Part shown: one piece after another, positions 59,995 to 64,000 of the stretch
Layout: each line of letters starts with the position of its first letter
Position numbering within the stretch: position 1 is the first letter of the stretch
Assembly (NCBI GenBank): GCA_035578175.1
Contig: JAQMRL010000007.1
Location: 51,551,227-51,615,226 of the forward strand
DNA: 64,000 nt
Source: Catonia carolina
Taxonomy: Eukaryota; Arthropoda; Insecta; Hemiptera; Achilidae
Reading direction: 5' to 3'
Translations under genes and position numbers: made by a program
The notes under the pieces: model-generated
Seen by the model: the letters and a program-made list of their open reading frames with translations, nothing else
Told to the model about the DNA's origin: nothing
The model's database searches: none

Positions 59995-60121
59995 CCCAAA
60001 ATACAATTTTTCTATAAATTAATTATAATTATGATTTTCTTAGGCTTACCTGATTAATTAGTCTGCTTGGGGCACATCCCATCTCATATCCGTTTCTTGG
60101 CAGTAATTTTCTTTTAACCAT
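24748..60121 (-). CDS. Split host gene, ten coding exons, uncharacterised coiled-coil protein with MGC start (3' end not found)
   Basis: Minus-strand exons in transcript order: 60121-60050, 58190-58088, 49065-48954, 47159-47045, 41374-41248, 37934-37757, 32621-32477, 28517-28442, 28353-28262, 24852-24748. Every border has AG acceptor and GT donor, mostly GTAAGT/GTAAG/GTAGGT. Intron phases 0,1,2,0,1,2,0,1,0 match at all nine junctions, giving one open frame of 362 codons from MGCAPS or 375 from the upstream ATG. The product is rich in charged and helical residues (for example TEEEIAKLSDRVHHLQRLY and EVDQRITELSSRLCNERAN), which suggests coiled coil. The start MGCAPS fits the N-myristoylation pattern MGxxxS with a palmitoylatable Cys3, so membrane attachment is inferred. 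Introns range from 88 to 9,022 bp and are filled with transposons. The last exon seen ends in phase 0 without a stop, so at least one more exon is missing. I do not recognise the family and assign no function. Confidence 0.8.
24855..25547. other. Intron 9 part, unassigned
   Basis: No repeat border recognised. Part (cagattttgagatgcgtctt near 25,030) weakly resembles 59,325-59,360 (cagattttgaagtgcagggc). Confidence 0.3.
25548..26278 (+). mobile_element. TTAA MITE (family M), copy 3
   Basis: TTAAGGGGAGACTGTA at the left and TACAGTCTCCCCTTAA at the right are both intact. It lies in intron 9 of the host gene, opposite in orientation to M2. Confidence 0.9.
26349..27163 (+). mobile_element. Mariner-like element with about 130-bp inverted ends
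   Basis: The left end CCGTGCGTTCGGAAAGTCGC is matched by its exact complement at the right, and the arms stay nearly identical for about 130 bp (26349-26478 and 27034-27163), with TA on each side. It is 815 bp long, keeping only the transposase C-terminal half, so it is non-autonomous. High arm identity suggests recent activity. Confidence 0.88.
26430..27026 (+). pseudogene. Tc1/mariner-superfamily transposase C-terminal half
   Basis: 198 codons, uninterrupted. Motifs: RVWSTTNPCTLHE, IGVWVAVSRARIVGPIFF, YGWFQQDGATAHTS (second catalytic Asp) and WPARSPDLTLPDFFLWG (third acidic residue, Asp, 38 residues after the second). The tail is FANKMKRVQCCIDANGGHFE. The first catalytic Asp region and DNA-binding domain are missing. 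The start codon is arbitrary, since it lies in the inverted repeat. Confidence 0.8.
27465..27725 (+). pseudogene. Second, degenerate DDE transposase fragment
   Basis: Plus-strand translation gives DDFALWGILKELVISSKQKN, LAELKMHLSSLIR, then after stops NNGGHFE. It follows the PDFFLWGYLKE.VY....TL.EL...I, NNGGHFE pattern of the same superfamily as the neighbour at 26.4 kb, but is a different, older copy. Confidence 0.6.
28085..28250 (+). repeat. tRNA-derived SINE-like element
   Basis: The A-box-like tggagtagtggtcaacataa is followed about 35 bp later by the B-box-like gcatcgattcctgg. It ends in aaaacaaaacaaaaaag. Too diverged to be a functional tRNA. Confidence 0.5.
28262..28353 (-). CDS. Exon 9 of the split gene
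   Basis: With acceptor tctctatacag|ATATGC it joins exon 8 in phase 1 and encodes DMQVTDRFTHGLEAYSSFQK then RASALHQWIRH, with donor CAT|GTAAGT in phase 0. A second acceptor 22 bp upstream (tttccag|GTTATT, 28375) is also good and would add VIEYLYT, but no frame-keeping donor from exon 8 was found for it. Confidence 0.7.
28442..28517 (-). CDS. Exon 8 of the split gene
   Basis: Acceptor gtggaattaccag|TCACTT continues exon 7 in phase 0. It encodes SLLLILKETVNCPEALNWTL and EALKY. The donor that keeps frame is TACG|GTATTA (phase 1). A stronger-looking GTACGG two codons earlier would break the frame with the next exon. The following intron is only 88 bp. Confidence 0.65.
29437..32057 (-). pseudogene. 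LINE endonuclease end and reverse transcriptase, broken
   Basis: 32057-30978 carries the end of the endonuclease (MVGDFNIPEV, RTLDLVLSS) and the linker with RSCGPDGIPAYILKG. 30977-30669 carries LINSVAKVFEFIIYKKI, QYGFMPLRSTTSNLL and YIDMAKAFGKVDHD (AFD changed to AFG). 30501-29437 carries GVPQGSNLGPLFFLL, CLMFADAIKLYK, RDLGVIFQNTLTFDKHI and YASIVWQPYS. The usual F-A-D-D catalytic box is FADA, so the second Asp is lost. A roughly 180-bp insert separates the last two frames. Not active. Confidence 0.85.
30507..30686. other. GC-richer insert within the LINE reverse transcriptase
   Basis: Foreign sequence sits between FLEEA and the KKFFTFGFS region of the RT. It is bounded by AAGCTT on both sides (30515-30520 approx. 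and 30698-30703 approx.) and contains agcggcacatagcgttgg-like sequence. No known ends are recognised. Confidence 0.4.
32258..32476 (-). other. Open frame continuing past the exon 7 donor (possible retained intron or alternative C terminus)
   Basis: If the GTTAGT donor is not used, translation stays open from 32476 to a TGA at 32258-32260, adding 72 residues. The added tail includes RLRSEKINAMNSRLSVV and ends KRERSWKDEIEMCYDKGEEV. It is followed on the minus strand by an A/T-run, so it could instead be an exonised repeat 3' end. In AT-rich intron sequence 72 open codons are unexpected but not impossible. Confidence 0.35.
32477..32621 (-). CDS. Exon 7 of the split gene
   Basis: Acceptor atgttctag|GAATTC, donor CAA|GTTAGT. 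It encodes NSDTRFRLATDCRNSIQEAA, then LCIQTAQSILLGVEFPYCTT and REINALLQ. Starts phase 2 (completing Leu from exon 6), ends phase 0. The frame stays open for 72 more codons past the donor (see separate entry), so intron retention or an alternative end is possible. Confidence 0.82.
33006..33235. repeat. 115-bp tandem duplication inside mariner F2
   Basis: gtgtttcttgtggagtttat starts at 33006 and again at 33121. The units are nearly identical to their ends (atcaaaagaag). Confidence 0.9.
33567..33737 (-). repeat. SINE A, full-length copy
   Basis: On the minus strand: gctggccgcattggcgtaat (A box TGGCGTAATTGG), gggttcgaatccc (B box), a 3' body gcagacggt..gcagaacagtcgg and poly-A. The duplication is GAAAAGTAGGA at 33556-33566 and GAAAAGCAGGA at 33738-33748. 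It is inserted in mariner F2. Confidence 0.9.
33842..34690. other. Unassigned intron sequence
   Basis: AT-rich; nothing supported. Confidence 0.3.
34700..34995. mobile_element. Small MITE with TA target site
   Basis: AGTTATCTTAGCGTGAT at the left and ATCACGCTAAGATAACT at the right are exact inverted repeats, with TA on both sides. 296 bp, with a short ATGCGCAATAGCGCAT hairpin near the left end. Tc1/mariner-type mobilisation is inferred from the TA. Confidence 0.7.
36155..36258. repeat. 56-bp tandem duplication
   Basis: attttaaaaataatttt...attgataataaccaaaaa occurs at 36155 and again at 36211, directly beside the large palindrome. Confidence 0.85.
36259..36532. repeat. Near-perfect palindrome with about 135-bp arms
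   Basis: Left arm 36259-36391 (agccttggttaatatgtttt ... ttgttagaaatgta), 6-base loop, right arm 36398-36532 its complement with only a few differences. No target duplication or coding frame. A DNA or RNA strand of this would form a very stable hairpin. Confidence 0.95.
36787..36973 (+). repeat. SINE A, full-length copy
   Basis: gccggccgcattggcgtagt (A box), gggttcgaatcccatt (B box), and a 3' body to aacagtcggacgttaaac plus poly-A. The 9-bp duplication GAAGTAGTA is perfect at 36778-36786 and 36974-36982. Confidence 0.93.
36985..37755. other. Unassigned intron sequence
   Basis: Contains a short gatacccc/ggggtatc inverted pair near 37,515-37,535. Nothing else supported. Confidence 0.3.
37757..37934 (-). 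CDS. Exon 6 of the split gene
   Basis: Acceptor tttattttaag|GTGAAG, donor ACTTT|GTAAGTAAC. Together with the base from exon 5 it encodes SEVIGSSSSDLEIELDKVR, then SYRDTLYAGELIWREAAQL and TQVAAALARTGAESWSAIN. It is the longest exon seen and has a clearly protein-like composition, with an Ala/Gln-rich helix. Ends in phase 2. Confidence 0.87.
38018..38400 (+). repeat. SINE-like family B, copy 2
   Basis: tgttattatttacgtcatcg, then ccgaaaggctggtttgaacc and a body matching copy 1, ending ctgcctgttaaggg. Possible duplication GGTATTGT (38010-38017) and GGTACTGT (38401-38408). Confidence 0.75.
38688..39065. repeat. Diverged relative of the fold-back element at 12.3 kb
   Basis: ggtagcgagttacaaccaac, tttttcctggaattcagtt and ccggtgaaaaa follow the same order as ggtagcgagttatggct... 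at 12,366 onward. Borders are uncertain. Confidence 0.5.
39168..39800 (-). mobile_element. DINE/HINE-like element (family R), copy 3, diverged and internally deleted
   Basis: At its 3' end (left) it shows aaaattctgatgtaaaacac and tcacacgactttctcctgc. Internal pieces acttccggttgaccaattt and ttcgtttc-like blocks match other R copies in reverse. The 5' end is eroded. Confidence 0.65.
40006..40734 (+). mobile_element. TTAA MITE (family M), copy 4
   Basis: TTAAGGGGAGACTGTATTTT at the left, GCAATCTTCCCTTAA at the right, with the body colinear with M3. Intron 5 of the host gene. Confidence 0.85.
41248..41374 (-). CDS. Exon 5 of the split gene (coiled-coil segment)
   Basis: Acceptor tttttgtgatag|GCACTG, donor CTCA|GTAAGTA. 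It encodes ALKQHVLHWLTKKKKDTEEE then IAKLSDRVHHLQRLYEHQD, with a heptad-like spacing of I, L, V, L and L. Starts phase 0, ends phase 1. A TTAA-flanked MITE lies just 22 bp upstream of the acceptor (41,397 onward). Confidence 0.85.
41397..42413 (+). mobile_element. TTAA MITE (family M), copy 5, with nested inserts
   Basis: TTAAGGGGAGGCTGTA at left, ACAGTCTCACCTTGA at right. The body is interrupted by SINE A and by a 64-bp patch that is a copy of flanking intron sequence at 40994-41057. Confidence 0.8.
41727..41916 (+). repeat. SINE A, full-length copy with 12-bp duplication
   Basis: ggccggccgcgttggcgatg (A box), gggttcgaatcccactc (B box), poly-A of about 30. Duplication ACTTTAACAACT at 41715-41726 and 41917-41928. 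Confidence 0.93.
42490..42690 (+). pseudogene. LINE reverse-transcriptase fragment around the YADD box
   Basis: Plus strand reads ETDRKGNIFNKSTQIYAYTD, DITVIGRDMSSFKKIYKET and AKYVGLGVNEH. This is the RTE pattern ..G.I..KS.QI.AYADDI.II.R, with YADD changed to YTDD. Confidence 0.65.
42700..43495. other. Unassigned intron sequence
   Basis: Nothing supported. Confidence 0.3.
43504..43879 (-). repeat. SINE-like family B, copy 3
   Basis: Reverse orientation: ggagtgtcaaattatttaca at left, ggttcaaaccagtcttttgg and taaacaacaac at right. No clear duplication. Confidence 0.8.
44430..44660. promoter_or_regulatory. Cluster of CCAAT boxes and CRE-like sites (candidate promoter or enhancer)
   Basis: Eight ATTGG/CCAAT pentamers lie within 185 bp (44466, 44512, 44527 on the reverse strand, 44558, 44568, 44582, 44596, 44646), several in the extended form GATTGGTC/GATTGGTT/GATTGGCC. 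Three CRE/ATF-like sites are present: TGACGTAA 44439-44446, TGACGTAG 44483-44490, TTACGTCA 44620-44627. The block is more GC- and CpG-rich than its surroundings. NF-Y and CREB/ATF are the known binders of such sites. Function here is inference; no TATA box or first exon was identified beside it. Confidence 0.5.
45175..46102 (-). mobile_element. DINE/HINE-like element (family R), copy 4
   Basis: Left aaaaatctggtgtgaaacac, then tcacacaactttctctttcc; right tataggcaagagaaagtaaa. Full length, 928 bp, reverse orientation, in intron 4. Confidence 0.8.
46150..46540 (+). repeat. SINE-like family B, copy 4, diverged
   Basis: acatgctggtttgaacctgt, gagctggtttacctcacctt, cttcatcctcaaagggtctg and ctcagaagagatacctctga follow the family B order with many changes. 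Confidence 0.65.
47006..47036. repeat. (ATT)n microsatellite beside exon 4
   Basis: Imperfect ATT repeat ending 8 bp before the exon 4 donor. Confidence 0.85.
47045..47159 (-). CDS. Exon 4 of the split gene
   Basis: Acceptor acttatttcag|AAGC, donor AAG|GTAGGT. The first base completes Gln from exon 3. It encodes SIETADDSIRRTIAELKIN and then RNPRVAIEHEEFIANLTRK, helical and charged. Ends in phase 0. Confidence 0.82.
47311..48308 (-). mobile_element. DINE/HINE-like element (family R), copy 5, full length
   Basis: 3' end at left: aaaaaatctggtgtgaaaca, then ctcacacaactttctcttgc. 5' end at right: ataggcaagagaaagtaaaa. Internal (CA)/(CG) microsatellite at 48091-48172. 998 bp; best template for the family. 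Confidence 0.85.
48310..48950. other. Unassigned part of intron 3
   Basis: Includes a duplicated ctat/gtct-rich stretch near 48,500-48,545. Nothing else supported. Confidence 0.3.
48954..49065 (-). CDS. Exon 3 of the split gene
   Basis: Acceptor aatttctag|GACAC, donor CCCCCA|GTAAGT. The leading two bases complete a Gly codon from exon 2. It then encodes HCMARLEKLNNEIERAAME and INSDQTMMPGAVVNPNP, a short predicted helix followed by a proline-containing loop. Ends in phase 2. Confidence 0.82.
49169..50091 (+). mobile_element. Mariner with 28-bp inverted ends, internally deleted
   Basis: Left end CGAGGGGGTACCCAAAAGTA and the complement of the right end CGAGGGGTACCCAAAAGAAA match, TA on both sides. 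923 bp. Intron 2 of the host gene. Confidence 0.9.
49395..50032 (+). pseudogene. Mariner transposase with deleted centre and D to E change
   Basis: The N-terminal part reads KTAYKADAMGNSEVGLLEWF, NGDMSIDDKPRSGRPSTARI, then a stop (49595) and LSDRRLTI. After a deletion, 49637-50032 is open: WFFHHDNAPAHIAISV (second Asp), APYSPDLALCEFFLFP, DYKKCFEQWKHRRYECI, GKYFEGD. The third catalytic residue, Asp in the mariner D34D triad, is Glu here with the 34-residue spacing kept. Confidence 0.85.
50280..51196. mobile_element. hAT-like non-autonomous element (family C), copy 2, carrying SINE-like B
   Basis: Left CAGTGGCCATCAACT and right AGTTGATGACCACTG are inverted repeats with the hAT CAGTG terminus. 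Possible 8-bp duplication acacacag/acctacag. Without the insert it aligns with copy 1 at 9321-10769. Confidence 0.7.
50620..51012 (-). repeat. SINE-like family B, copy 5
   Basis: Reverse orientation, ctgcccataacggacaggtg at left and ctaaacaaca at right. Duplication ATATGTCGTGTT (50608-50619) and ATATGCCGTGTT (51013-51024). Confidence 0.88.
51532..54906 (+). mobile_element. RTE-type LINE, nearly full length, 16-bp perfect target duplication
   Basis: Duplication TATGCCCTTTATGAAA at 51516-51531 and 54907-54922. 3,375 bp with a 5' region of about 400 bp containing a repeated caaaggctagggaagaaa block (51709 and 51774), then endonuclease, reverse transcriptase and an (AAGT)n tail. It appears younger than most neighbours. 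Confidence 0.95.
51950..54882 (+). pseudogene. RTE-type endonuclease-reverse transcriptase, about three frameshifts
   Basis: AP-endonuclease motifs in order: VASWNVQTL (about 51975), ALQEVRWKGSG, SAYAPTEEASEEDKG, MVVMLGDFNAKIG, NQIDHILVTKR and SDHFMVKA. Reverse transcriptase: KGLVCPIYKKGDKL, NNYRGITLLDIAYKIFSRIL, QCGFRHGRGTTDQI, LFIDFKQAFDRV, RVRQGDVLSALLF, AYADDVVIIA. The C terminus matches the copy at 15.6 kb (RRGRPRARWQQDVE, ..GVRGWRRTARDRGAWRR). Frame breaks: near 52035, at 52206 (TGA), and near 53680. Long open stretches are 52224-53693 and 53674-54882. All catalytic residues are present. Confidence 0.92.
55850..56130. other. Unassigned
   Basis: Nothing supported. Confidence 0.3.
56180..56411 (+). 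pseudogene. LINE 3' end fragment
   Basis: RRDRLVGHLLKHPGIALSIM, KCNIERVNCRERQRLEYLNQ, ITKDVGCCRYVDMKRLAQDR and TAWRTASNQSRD then stop. This matches the R..W.GH.LRH......I.EG.I.GKR.RGR.R....DQI...., M..LA.DR..WR pattern at the C terminus of a common insect LINE clade. The last frame is intact. Confidence 0.75.
56420..56825. other. Unassigned
   Basis: Nothing supported. Confidence 0.3.
56841..57230 (+). repeat. SINE-like family B, copy 6
   Basis: ccgtttgtttaggtcatcag ... ctgcctgttatggga. Perfect 11-bp duplication ATTATTTTTCC at 56830-56840 and 57231-57241. Confidence 0.9.
57465..57858 (-). repeat. SINE-like family B, copy 7
   Basis: Reverse orientation, atgcccataacgggcaggtg ... gacctaaacaact. 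Perfect 11-bp duplication AAATTTAAATC at 57454-57464 and 57859-57869. Forms an inverted pair with copy 6. Confidence 0.92.
58088..58190 (-). CDS. Exon 2 of the split gene
   Basis: Acceptor tttcttttcag at 58191 onward has a good pyrimidine tract. It encodes KRITSSLGADLLDTFLRID followed by RDIWREEKAAPAPSL. Donor is G|GTATGA. Starts in phase 0 (matching exon 1) and ends in phase 1. Confidence 0.8.
58250..58315 (+). mobile_element. DINE/HINE-like element (family R), copy 7, 5' end only
   Basis: tatactttctcttgccctag and gaaaatattgttttcatcgg match the first 65 bp of the family. Confidence 0.7.
58320..59455. other. Unassigned part of intron 1
   Basis: 58,980-59,220 shows weak similarity to 35,150-35,360 (..ttatttattattcccagatccc versus ..catttattaataatcagatccc), so an old dispersed repeat is likely. 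Confidence 0.3.
59458..59850 (+). pseudogene. PIF/Harbinger-like transposase N-terminal fragment
   Basis: The left part ggcctatttccacgatgcta resembles Harbinger-type ends. The open stretch 59572-59850 includes SEWVRKWVIRRGEFGASSKL and ALEDLKNYEYLANEWRMKK, similar to the (R)RWWVRPWL..R...GA...L..EL..ED...Y.NF.RM start of Harbinger transposases. It stops before any catalytic motif. Family call is inference. Confidence 0.45.
59890..59992. repeat. (CA)n/(CG)n microsatellite in intron 1
   Basis: Mixed CA and CG dinucleotide run, ending 58 bp before the exon 1 donor. Confidence 0.95.
60050..60121 (-). CDS. Exon 1 of the split gene (start codon, acylation-type N terminus)
   Basis: Two in-frame ATGs are possible. 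The first at 60121-60119 would give MVKRKLLPRNGYE before the second at 60082-60080, which gives MGCAPSRLINQ. Both have purine at -3 and G at +4. The second start creates a myristoylation-type N terminus (Gly2, Cys3, Ser6). The exon ends CAG|GTAAG, phase 0. An upstream 5' UTR exon cannot be excluded. Confidence 0.65.
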
Positions 60122-60124
60122 TTT

Positions 60125-61100
60125 ATGACCATAGCAAATAGGTTATAGAGGTGTAAATTGAATAAATGTTTTGTTAGAAATATGCTCAATTTAACATTGT
60201 ATGCATTATTGTTTCAACTCCAACTAAAAAACAAAAAAAAATAGTATTTTTCAGATCTGATCAGTGGTAGAGGGTAGATCCACATAAGAGATGATCTCTC
60301 ATAAAATAATTTCCTATCCATTTCTTTTACAAACTTAAATCATGATTCATTATACCCGTCGGTAACATATATAAGTGTGGAGTATTAAAAATTAAATAAT
60401 TATTGTAATTACAAAAAAGCAATATTATTATTATTATTACTTTTTTGGTTTAACGTCTGACTGTTTAAAGCAATATTAAAGTAATATTAAAGCAATATTA
60501 AACTTTAAAAAACAATATTAAAGTTAATGTTAGGCCTATTAGCAAAATATTTAATTGTAAAATGCTAAATCATGAACACTGGCTTCCGGCTTGGATTTAC
60601 AATTTCAGATATGGTCTTCGGCATCGGTTAAGCGGGAAGCCTATGCTATTCTAACCTAACGTGCGCCTGTCAAATTATTCAGAAAGAAAAAGACGGCCGC
60701 CAAATATTTGTTAATAAAAATTGACTGTATCCTTCTGTATCCTTTCTGGGATGAACACGTATACAAGGTCTTTTTCAAAGTATTAAGAAACTAATAATTG
60801 TTTTAAAGAAGTTGAGAATTACAGAAATGGCTCTTCAGCAGCGGTAGACAGTAGGCTACAAGAAGGAAATAATTATTACACCCTTAAATCTGTGAGCTCA
60901 CTTCCTGAAAATTATTTTGATTTTGTACGACCTGGTATTTGAAAAATATCCACCAAATGACCTATCCTAGGACATGTGAAACAATAATAGATAGGTTTAT
61001 ATCCCATCTCGTTCACAAATTTGTTTGTAGATAGCCTATGTGTATATTTGATAGCAGAGATAATGTATTTTTTCGTATAGGTCCAATTTTAGACCACGTG
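60125..61100. other. Region upstream of exon 1, unassigned
   Basis: A short relic of SINE A (ttttttggtttaacgtctga at 60441-60460) lies between copies of aaagcaatatta. No clear promoter elements were found for the split gene. Confidence 0.4.
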
Positions 61101-61345
61101 AGGTGACTTTAGACGTTTCTGGAAGCTCTTTTTGCAGCCCACATCCTCAGCATTCGCTCACTGTAGGCTTTTCTCCTTTCTTCTGTCCACCCGGTGTTCT
61201 GTTTTTGATCTTCATGGAAGCCTCTGAAGTCCGTAATTAGTTGGCTGAATTTAGTTCGGTTCATTAAGTTTTCTCAGGTTATTCCGGTTTTCTCAATATC
61301 CTTTCTGACTTCTTTAAACCGTTTATCCTACACCTTAGGTCTATT
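61100..61345 (-). pseudogene. LINE 3' end fragment (RTE-like)
   Basis: Minus strand reads RFKEVRKDIEKTGIT, NLMNRTKFSQLITDFRGFHE, then TGWTEERRKAYSERMLRMWA and AKRAS. The GWTEERR..HSERM..FWA.R pattern is a known LINE C-terminal tail. One stop within. Confidence 0.6.
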
Positions 61346-61480
61346 CTTTTAATTTTATTAATTATTGTTTTATTATTTTGTTGTTGTTTTATTGTGTCAT
61401 AATTTTTTTGTCGACCTGTTGTCATCCATTCTATAAAGGTGACTGTTAAATTTTAGTCATCTTTTTCTAATCGTTTCGCA

Positions 61481-61518
61481 GTATGGTCCGCGGTCTCCCA
61501 GGGGTCCGCGGACCATAC
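61481..61518. repeat. Perfect 13-bp-arm hairpin, possibly a hAT end
   Basis: GTATGGTCCGCGG and CCGCGGACCATAC flank a 12-base loop. Sequence after it (CAGGGGTCCGCGGACC..CTTTGAGAAAC) resembles some hAT termini. Confidence 0.7.
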
Positions 61519-61519
61519 T

Positions 61520-62520
61520 TTGAGAAACTTTCGCGAAAAGTTATAACGAAGCAATAACCTTATGATTAATGGAAGTAGGAGGAGAAAAAATATAAACAAT
61601 GATTACATCCGTTATCCTACGGATTCATTTACCGGTCCTATAACTCAGGTCTGCAGAGGTAAAATTGCTTAGAATCAACCTTCTAATAATCTTGAACAGC
61701 ACCAAGAAACAAATTTGTTGGTGCTGAAAGTGGAAAAATATTTAAAACATTTGATCACGTAAATTTTTTACAATTTATGGATTTTTGTTCTAACCAAAAA
61801 AAGTTTTGCTTCTTCCATTACGTATTAAACTATGAATAATGAAATAATTTGTGAAATAACTTTGTTTGTTATTGACAAAACTATTAAATGCTATTAACAA
61901 TTTTATAAATATGCGACAGATGAAAAAGTATTTAGAAGACAATGATAGTATATCCCCGCATGGATAATAGTCCACTGTTAAGGTTCCAAGGACAAACTGT
62001 CATTCCGACGATTGTTCTGATAAAAGGTATTTTACAAACTCCGCAGGATACCTCTATTCAAATACAAACCAAGGAAAAATAGGCAAACAGCAGTGATGAA
62101 ATTGAGTGTCTTTTAAAAAGAAACAATACCCAATAAATTAAAAATTTTAAAAAGGTATTTTCCGCTATAATAAATAAATTCATATTCTATACGGGTTTAA
62201 AAATTGGAGTGAACTTTTTGAATTATACCTCGTTAGCTTTTCACTCATAAAAATCTTTGCTGATTTTTATAATTTTACTACTATAATTACCCGCTCCGGC
62301 TTCAACCGGGTATAATTTTATTTTATTTCATTTATTTTTAAAATTAGGATTTGATTTGATTTAGACAAATTATAAATATAATAATAGAATTATTAGTTCG
62401 AAATTTATAAATATTTAAAGATTTTTGGGTTCAATACTATTTTCAACCTCTTAAGAGTACATTTTTGAGTTCATATTATAATTTCACAATATCTAAATTT
62501 TCTTAAAAATAAAACTTATT
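61520..62520. other. Unassigned
   Basis: AT-rich; nothing supported. Confidence 0.3.
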
Positions 62521-62524
62521 TATT

Positions 62525-63480
62525 TTTTACTTTCTCTTGCCTATATGAATATATAGGAAGGAAAGTATTGTTTTCATGTCGATTTTTCGAAATCGAGTTT
62601 TCACCGGATCTACACGTTTTCAGACCCCCTGAACCCAAAAAACATGTTTTTAGAGATTAGTTTGTGTGTGTGAGAACAGAATATCTCAAGAACGAAACAT
62701 CGTACGAACCTGAAACTTGAAACTTAAGTTAGACACCACTATCAGACCCGACACGAACATTTTCATAAAAATCGGTCTACTGGAAGTAGTACCTATATAT
62801 ATAGTTTATAGTAGTTTATTTATAGTTTATTCGTGTCATTTTTCACTTTTTTGCGATTTTCTCAAAAAAGGGTCCTACGTTTTTTTTTTGAAATCGCCTG
62901 GTTTACTAAATTTTTTATCCTCTACAAGATAGGGTAGGCGCCATGTTTGCTGAAATCCTTGGTGAGGCTGTTTTTATGTAAAAAAATTGTTTTTTTAAGA
63001 TTGCGGCTTTAATATGCATTATAGTGCAAATATGTATATAATAAGAGTTGTAGAGAATTTAAAATCCTACAACGTTTTTTCAAACATTTTTTTTGTATAA
63101 CGCTTAGTTTAGCGTTAATTAGCGATTTTCTGTTTTTTTTCCTCACGAAAACGTGTAAAAATCTATTTTTTTAAGATTTCAGCCTTAGTATGCATTTTAC
63201 GACAAAAGTGTATATATAAACAAATTTATAGGAAATTAAAAGATCTACAACTTTTATTTAAAGCATTTTTCTCTGCAGAGCCTAGTTTAACGTGAAAGAG
63301 TGATTTTCCGTATTTTGAAGCCAAACTGAGGTTGATTTTCATTTTGCGTCTATCGCTCATGATTAAAATTAGGTTATGTTTATTGAGGTAGTTTTTTTGT
63401 TTATTTCTAATGATAGATTTTATTGTTCGGTATTTGCATTGGCAAGAGAAAGTTGTGTGAATGTTTCACACCAGATTTTT
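62525..63480 (+). mobile_element. DINE/HINE-like element (family R), copy 8, full length
   Basis: ttttactttctcttgcctat at left; ggcaagagaaagttgtgtga then atgtttcacaccagattttt at right. 956 bp with a short (GT)n. Confidence 0.85.
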
Positions 63481-63807
63481 AATGTATGAAATCAAACTTA
63501 AAGACATTTTCATTAATTTTGAATATAAAATTTTTAAAACTTGTTATATTTAACATCGGTAGAACAGAAATTTTTCATTTTCCTGTGTTTGGAAAGTCAT
63601 AAAAAAGTTTTTCTTGGAGGCTCAACACAAAATGAAAAGTATTAACAATCTCTGTTTGCTAAGACAATTACTACTTCTTAGGTTTCATGTTACTTAAAAA
63701 ACTTAAAATAGAATTACAAAAAATTTCCTGTAACAAAAACTTTAAGTTATAAAATAGGAAAACCTTATTTGAAAATATTTAATTAAGGTTTATACACGTA
63801 CTCATGT

Positions 63808-64000
63808 TGTTGTTTAGGTCATCAGCCAAAAGGATGGTTTGGACTTCTAGAGGCACTAAGTAAAACGAGGAGTGAGGTGGTTTTCAATTGCCTTTCTTAC
63901 CGAGTTGAAAAGTATGCTTATCAGCAAGCCAGGCCCTGAAAAGCATCTACTTTCCACTTTGCAAATGACACCTTCGCTTCATTCGCCGCAGGGTCTAGCC
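63808..64000 (+). repeat. SINE-like family B, copy 8, cut by the window end
   Basis: gttgtttaggtcatcagcca, aaggatggtttggacttcta and cttcgcttcattcgccgcag match the first half of family B. Confidence 0.82.

Overview
This is AT-rich arthropod nuclear DNA, most probably from a hemipteran-like insect. It has long introns, tRNA-derived SINEs, RTE- and Jockey/CR1-type LINEs, mariner elements, TTAA-flanked MITEs and hAT-like MITEs, and long (CA)n tracts. There are no bacterial genes, no operons and no CRISPR array. The species cannot be named from the sequence; the hemipteran suggestion rests on remembered resemblance of several repeat families and is inference.

The one host gene I can support runs on the minus strand from about 60,121 down to 24,748. 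Ten short coding exons (76-178 bp, apart from a first exon with at least 33 coding bases) all have GT..AG borders and keep one reading frame across nine junctions, giving at least 362 codons. The predicted protein starts either at MGCAPS (an N-myristoylation/palmitoylation-type start) or 13 codons upstream. It is helical, charged and coiled-coil-like. I do not recognise the family. The 3' end of the gene was not found, so its last exon or exons lie undetected in 1-24,747 or outside the window.

Most of the rest is transposable-element debris, much of it nested. 1-12 kb: SINE, LINE remnants, an intact-looking hAT MITE, a pogo-like element with a zinc-finger tail, and mariner derivatives inside and outside a hAT-like element. 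12-20 kb: a fold-back element, an RTE LINE with a 17-bp target duplication, an inverted pair of LINE remnants, and a long (CA)n tract. 20-28 kb: a mariner split by a TTAA MITE, tandem DINE/HINE-like elements, and a mariner-like element with about 130-bp inverted ends. 28-42 kb (introns of the gene): a Jockey/CR1-type LINE, a mariner carrying a SINE, a 135-bp-arm palindrome, SINEs and MITEs. 42-51 kb: a cluster of CCAAT boxes and CRE-like sites, HINE-like copies, and a mariner with a catalytic D to E change. 51-56 kb: an almost full-length RTE LINE inserted in a HINE-like copy. 56-64 kb: SINE-like copies, a Harbinger-like fragment, the gene's first exons, and another HINE-like copy.

The most useful points are the split gene, the DINE/HINE-like repeat family (8 copies), an uncharacterised 390-bp SINE-like family with 11-12-bp target duplications, two different elements inserted at the same site in two copies of one hAT-like family, and the CCAAT/CRE cluster inside an intron.
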